Shown in pieces: positions 7,968-10,164 of a stretch of DNA of 10,164 nt. Within the stretch, counting starts at the first letter, position 1, and each line of letters opens with the position of its first letter. Source of the stretch: a bacterium. GTDB taxonomy: Bacteria; Zhuqueibacterota; Zhuqueibacteria; Thermofontimicrobiales; Thermofontimicrobiaceae. Made by a program: the position numbers and the translations under genes. The stretch spans positions 1 to 10,164 of the forward strand of contig JALOPY010000060.1 of assembly GCA_025453735.1 (NCBI GenBank), read 5' to 3'. Under the pieces are notes generated by a model. The model was not told the origin of the DNA, did no database searches, and saw only the letters and a list, made by a program, of their open reading frames with translations.

Positions 7968-8006
7968 CTTCGTATTTTTGATACAAACTTTTAAATTCCG
8001 ATACAA

Positions 8007-8035
8007 CGAACAATGTTCGATTAGAGTTTTATACT
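8007..8035 (+). promoter_or_regulatory. Candidate promoter with overlapping dyad upstream of the tol operon
   Basis: A 13-bp perfect dyad, CGAACA-A-TGTTCG (8007-8019), lies 108 bases before the tolQ start. A TATACT box (8030-8035) lies where a -10 would be if the left half of the dyad occupied the -35 position (17-base spacer), although CGAACA is a poor -35 (3 of 6). A seven-base direct repeat GATACAA occurs at 7980-7986 and 8000-8006, a 20-base offset (about two helical turns). Taken together this could be a repressor- or activator-controlled promoter. The dyad resembles GAAC-GTTC boxes of Gram-positive LexA but has a 3-base rather than 4-base gap, so LexA is not claimed. Confidence 0.25.
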
Positions 8036-8126
8036 TGATGTCAGCGCACCAGATCTTTTGTAATGGTTCAATTTTTGCATGATATTTCAGAAAATATTTA
8101 TTTAATCGCAATTTGGAAAGTCAGCT

Positions 8127-8813
8127 ATGAACGAGATCATGAGGTTTGTATTACAATCGGGATTCGTCGCTAAGGTAATTTTATTGATACTTTTCATCTT
8201 ATCAATTATTTCCTGGGGAATCATCATCGAAAAAACCCGGTTATTCCGGAAGGTGTTCCATGAAAATGATAAATTCTCTCGCCTGTTCACAACACGGAGC
8301 AAGTGGAATGATCGTGTGACGTACAGCCGGGAATTTAAAGCCAGTCCCATGGCAAAAATTTTTCGAAAAAATTTTACGGATTTAAAAGCATGGATCGAAA
8401 TTTCGCTCGAAAACAATGGATTGTCTTCTACTCAATCAAGAGTAAACAAGCAGCAAGTCCCATTGCGATCAATTTTTGAAGTCGCCATTTCAGAAGAAAT
8501 GACCTTGTTAGAAAAAGGACTTGTTTTTTTAGGCACAACAGTGAGTGTCAGTCCATTTCTTGGATTGCTCGGAACTGTGTGGGGAATTATGACTTCGTTT
8601 ATGAGTATGGGCGTGCAGGGCTCGGCTGCAATCGCGACAGTGGGTCCGGGCATCGCTGACGCATTGATCACAACGGTTGCTGGATTGGCAGTTGCGATTC
8701 CCGCCCTGGTCGCCAATAACTATTTCATCAATCGATTAGACCAGATTTCAAAAGACACGGAAAATTTTTTCGCCACTTTGATGATCAACATTGAAAGAGA
8801 GCGACCGCTGTGA
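8127..8813 (+). CDS. tolQ: TolQ/ExbB/MotA-family proton channel protein TolQ
   Basis: The 228-residue protein, close to the usual TolQ length of about 230, starts at an ATG six bases after GGAAAG (8115-8120). TM1 spans about residues 15-34, followed by a cytoplasmic loop to about 128, then TM2 (about 131-158) and TM3 (about 176-198). The family core is clear: LGTTVSVSPFLGLLGTVWGI at 135-154 and GPGIADALITTVAGLAVAIP at 173-192. Thr150 and Thr183 sit where the channel threonines of TolQ/ExbB lie. Family knowledge: a TolQ pentamer surrounds a TolR dimer in the inner membrane and converts proton flow into movement of TolA. It is the first gene of the operon and its TGA overlaps the tolR GTG (GTGA, 8810-8813), suggesting coupled translation. 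ExbB is the alternative name, but a downstream tolB favours TolQ. Confidence 0.93.
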   Translation: MNEIMRFVLQSGFVAKVILLILFILSIISWGIIIEKTRLFRKVFHENDKFSRLFTTRSKWNDRVTYSREFKASPMAKIFRKNFTDLKAWIEISLENNGLSSTQSRVNKQQVPLRSIFEVAISEEMTLLEKGLVFLGTTVSVSPFLGLLGTVWGIMTSFMSMGVQGSAAIATVGPGIADALITTVAGLAVAIPALVANNYFINRLDQISKDTENFFATLMINIERERPL

Positions 8814-9211
8814 AAAGATCAAAATATCGAATAAATTCAGAAATCAATGTGACATCGCTGGTCGATGTAACAATGGTGCTATTAATAATTTTTATGATAA
8901 CCGCGCCGCTGCTGCGCAGTGGAATAGAAGTCGAGCTGCCAAAATCAAAAGCCGATGATCTGAAACCTTATGAAGGAGTCGTGATTACGCTGACACGGGA
9001 AGGCGCTATAAAGCTAAACGACGAAAAAGCAAAATTAGAAAATTTTGAAGTGCGATTGCTGCAAATCTATGCAGCCAGCAGCCGCAAAATGGTGATGCTG
9101 CAAGCCGATAAAGAAGTCCCGTATGGCAAAGTCATCCAGATCATGGATCGGATTAAAGGGGCAGGAATCAATAACCTGGGCTTAATTGTTCAGCCTGAAA
9201 AGGAAAAATGA
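8810..9211 (+). CDS. tolR: TolR/ExbD-family biopolymer transport protein TolR
   Basis: The 133-residue protein begins with GTG at 8810, overlapping the tolQ stop by four bases; the N-terminal MKRSKYRINSEINVTSLVDV is the normal short basic cytoplasmic leader, which supports this start. A single TM helix spans about residues 15-36 and carries Asp19, the conserved proton-accepting aspartate of TolR/ExbD, in LVDVTMVLLIIFMITAP. Residues 45-129 form the periplasmic domain, ending in the typical VMLQADKEVPYGKVIQIMD and GAGINNLGLIVQP. Together with TolQ it builds the proton-motive-force motor. Its TGA (9209-9211) overlaps an ATG at 9208 (ATGA), the start expected for tolA. Nothing in the protein looks damaged. 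Confidence 0.93.
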   Translation: MKRSKYRINSEINVTSLVDVTMVLLIIFMITAPLLRSGIEVELPKSKADDLKPYEGVVITLTREGAIKLNDEKAKLENFEVRLLQIYAASSRKMVMLQADKEVPYGKVIQIMDRIKGAGINNLGLIVQPEKEK

Positions 9212-9289
9212 AGAATTCAATCGTCATATCTCCTGCTGCTCTGGCGTTCCGCGCCAGCACGATGGAATAAAGCAGCAACAATTTATCCT
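9208..9289 (+). pseudogene. Displaced 5' end of tolA: expected start and anchor region, out of frame with the gene body
   Basis: ATG at 9208 overlaps the tolR stop (ATGA), the coupling used elsewhere in this operon. It opens a typical anchor start, MKNSIVIS, but this frame ends at TAA 9268-9270 after about 20 codons. The body of the TonB/TolA-like protein is in the next frame (+1), which is open from 9212 and, without ATG, GTG or TTG, reads YLLLLW and later AATIYPVELVSM into the gene. So a net +1 (or -2) change somewhere in 9212-9267 separates start and body. A GC-rich hairpin, CTGGCG-TTCCG-CGCCAG (9241-9257), lies in that interval. A mutation, a small palindromic insertion, a sequencing error or a recoding event would each explain it. 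Confidence 0.6.
9241..9257 (+). repeat. GC-rich hairpin inside the tolA anchor region
   Basis: CTGGCG (9241-9246) and CGCCAG (9252-9257) are perfectly complementary across a TTCCG loop. The segment is much more GC-rich than the rest of the operon and lies within the 9212-9267 interval where the reading frame of tolA must change. It resembles small palindromic repeat units that occur in some bacterial genomes, but a copy elsewhere has not been shown. Confidence 0.5.
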
Positions 9290-9805
9290 GTGGAATTGGT
9301 GAGCATGGCTCAAATCAGGGAGAATGTCGCTGCAAAAAAAGAGGAAATTAAAGCTGTTCAAAAACCTGAGAAGCCAAAAGAGGAAGCCATCAATATTTCG
9401 AAAACGCCGGTAAGAAAACGTACTGAAACAAAAAAAGAAACTCCAACTGAACCAGCTCAAAAACCGGCTGCTGCTGCGGTTGCCGAAACGGGTGGGCTGA
9501 AAATTGATACCCAGGATTTTCCCTTTGCTTATTATCTCACGATTTTGCAGAACCGGATTCAGAATAATTGGCAGCCGCCCTTTCAGACGTCAACTCAGCA
9601 GGAAAAAATGGCGACAGTCGTTGGCTTTCAGGTGCTGCGCAATGGGAAAATTGTGAATATTAACATCGAAAAATCATCAGGCAAGTATCTCTTCGATCAG
9701 GCAGCGCAGCGTGCGGTTTATTCGGCAAATCCATTGCCGCCCTTGCCTGATGAATTTGGCGGAGAGCATTTGTCCGTACATATTGAGTTTGAGGGAAAAT
9801 GGTGA
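9290..9805 (+). CDS. tolA: TonB/TolA-like periplasmic energy-transducing protein (C-terminal TonB fold), N-terminus disrupted
   Basis: The body of the gene reads from a GTG at 9290 for 171 residues, but coding similarity begins upstream (AATIYPV in the same frame, 9272-9292), so GTG 9290 is not the ancestral start. Residues 15-65 are a Lys/Glu/Pro/Ala-rich linker (KPEKPKEEA, TETKKETPTEPAQKPA) of the kind that spans the periplasm. Residues 76-170 form a TonB/TolA C-terminal domain: YYLTILQNRIQNNWQPP, VVGFQVLRNGKIVNINIEKS, FDQAAQRAVYSANPLPPLP and a final LSVHIEFEG strand. In the Tol system this protein is pushed by TolQ-TolR and contacts TolB/Pal. The intact family member carries an N-terminal membrane anchor; as read from 9290 it has none and would be disconnected from the motor. 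The operon position supports TolA over TonB, although the domain itself is TonB-like. Its stop overlaps the start of tolB. Confidence 0.82.
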   Translation: MELVSMAQIRENVAAKKEEIKAVQKPEKPKEEAINISKTPVRKRTETKKETPTEPAQKPAAAAVAETGGLKIDTQDFPFAYYLTILQNRIQNNWQPPFQTSTQQEKMATVVGFQVLRNGKIVNINIEKSSGKYLFDQAAQRAVYSANPLPPLPDEFGGEHLSVHIEFEGKW

Positions 9806-10164
9806 AAAGTCGTATTGTGAAACATCTGTTGATTTTGGCGATGATGATCGCATTTTCAAAATTGAATGCCCAGGACGAAGTTTATTTGAAAATTCAATCA
9901 GAAGGATTTAACAGGATAAATCTTGTTGTGGCGCCCTTTAAAACTGAAGGACAGATTGGTTTGACAAAGCAAATTCGAGACGTCATGATAAATGATCTCA
10001 CGTTGTCTGGATTTTTTCAAATATTTGATGAATCAAGAAATGACCTGTCATCAGGGAGAGGCGATCAAAATGCTGAGCTTAAAACGGGAGCACGAATTGA
10101 GGGACATTTAAAATACCATGCCGATGCGATTCAAATGAATGCACTGCTATCCGAGCTGCCAGCA
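9799..10164 (+). CDS. tolB: TolB periplasmic protein, N-terminal part, cut by the window edge
   Basis: The frame is open to base 10164 (122 codons seen; full TolB is usually 400-450 residues). Residues 1-24 form a signal peptide with a basic start, a hydrophobic core HLLILAMMIAF and a KLNA cleavage site before QDE. The following domain, INLVVAPF (39-46), KQIRDVMINDLTLSGFFQIFDE (within 58-80) and GARIEGHLKY, matches the alpha/beta N-terminal domain of TolB, which binds TolA; the beta-propeller that contacts Pal would lie beyond the window. Two starts are possible: ATG 9799, or GTG 9802, which gives the GTGA overlap seen between tolQ and tolR and a better distance from GAGGG (9791-9795). Either overlaps the tolA stop at 9803-9805, so the genes are co-transcribed and probably translationally coupled. 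Confidence 0.88.
   Translation, partial: MVKSRIVKHLLILAMMIAFSKLNAQDEVYLKIQSEGFNRINLVVAPFKTEGQIGLTKQIRDVMINDLTLSGFFQIFDESRNDLSSGRGDQNAELKTGARIEGHLKYHADAIQMNALLSELPA

Noticed and set aside
7847..7981. 44-codon frame as a genuine small gene
   Set aside because: Only a poorly spaced GGAG precedes it and most of it is fixed by the hairpin arms; kept as a finding but not called as a CDS.
8007..8019. LexA/SOS box of the GAAC-N4-GTTC type
   Set aside because: The gap between the half-sites is three bases instead of four, and the tol genes are not expected SOS members.
8354..8375. AT palindrome TTTTTCGAAAAA with flanking A/T runs within tolQ
   Set aside because: It is coding sequence rich in Phe, Lys and Asn codons; such runs recur throughout the window by composition alone.
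1..10164. CRISPR arrays, tRNA or rRNA genes, transposase genes, prophage or defence cassettes
   Set aside because: No regularly spaced repeats, cloverleaf-like segments, rRNA-like conserved stretches or proteins of those families were recognised on either strand.

Overview
The window comes from a Gram-negative bacterium. It carries a TamB-type envelope protein, a TonB/TolA-like protein and the start of a TolQ-TolR-TolA-TolB cluster, all of which need an outer membrane. DNA is moderately AT-rich by eye, all supported genes lie on the + strand, and intergenic stretches are long (about 360-440 bp) and rich in imperfect palindromes. Protein style, including a nucleotide-transporter-like protein fused to HEAT repeats and a TolA whose linker begins with an IYPVELVS-type motif, suggests the FCB side of the tree (Calditrichota/KSB1-like or Bacteroidota relatives). 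That placement is an impression, not a search result.

Layout: (1) 1-3108, the 3' part of a tamB-like gene, open at the left edge. (2) 3109-3552, non-coding, with a 65-bp palindromic repeat right after the tamB stop and a small hairpin. (3) 3553-4497, a secreted or membrane-tethered serine hydrolase of the class A beta-lactamase fold. (4) 4498-4878, non-coding, filled by two different inverted-repeat elements (67 bp and 129 bp). (5) 4879-7767, a 12-TM Npt/Tlc-like transporter domain joined to a long C-terminal HEAT-repeat domain. (6) 7768-8126, non-coding, with a roughly 100-bp composite hairpin and a possible promoter/operator for the next operon. (7) 8127 to the right edge, tolQ, tolR, a tonB/tolA-like gene and the N-terminal third or so of tolB, joined by short overlaps of stop and start codons.

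The Tol genes form one operon. TolQ and TolR make the proton-driven inner-membrane motor, the TolA-like protein spans the periplasm and TolB (with Pal, expected beyond the window) couples it to the outer membrane and peptidoglycan. TamB moves lipid or helps assemble outer-membrane components, and the serine hydrolase probably also acts in the periplasm, so most of the window concerns the envelope. No fully unknown multigene system is evident. The most notable anomaly is the tolA gene: its expected ATG (9208, overlapping the tolR stop) is in a different frame from its body, and a GC-rich hairpin lies exactly where the membrane anchor should be encoded. The fused transporter and the several unrelated palindromic elements are the other points worth checking.
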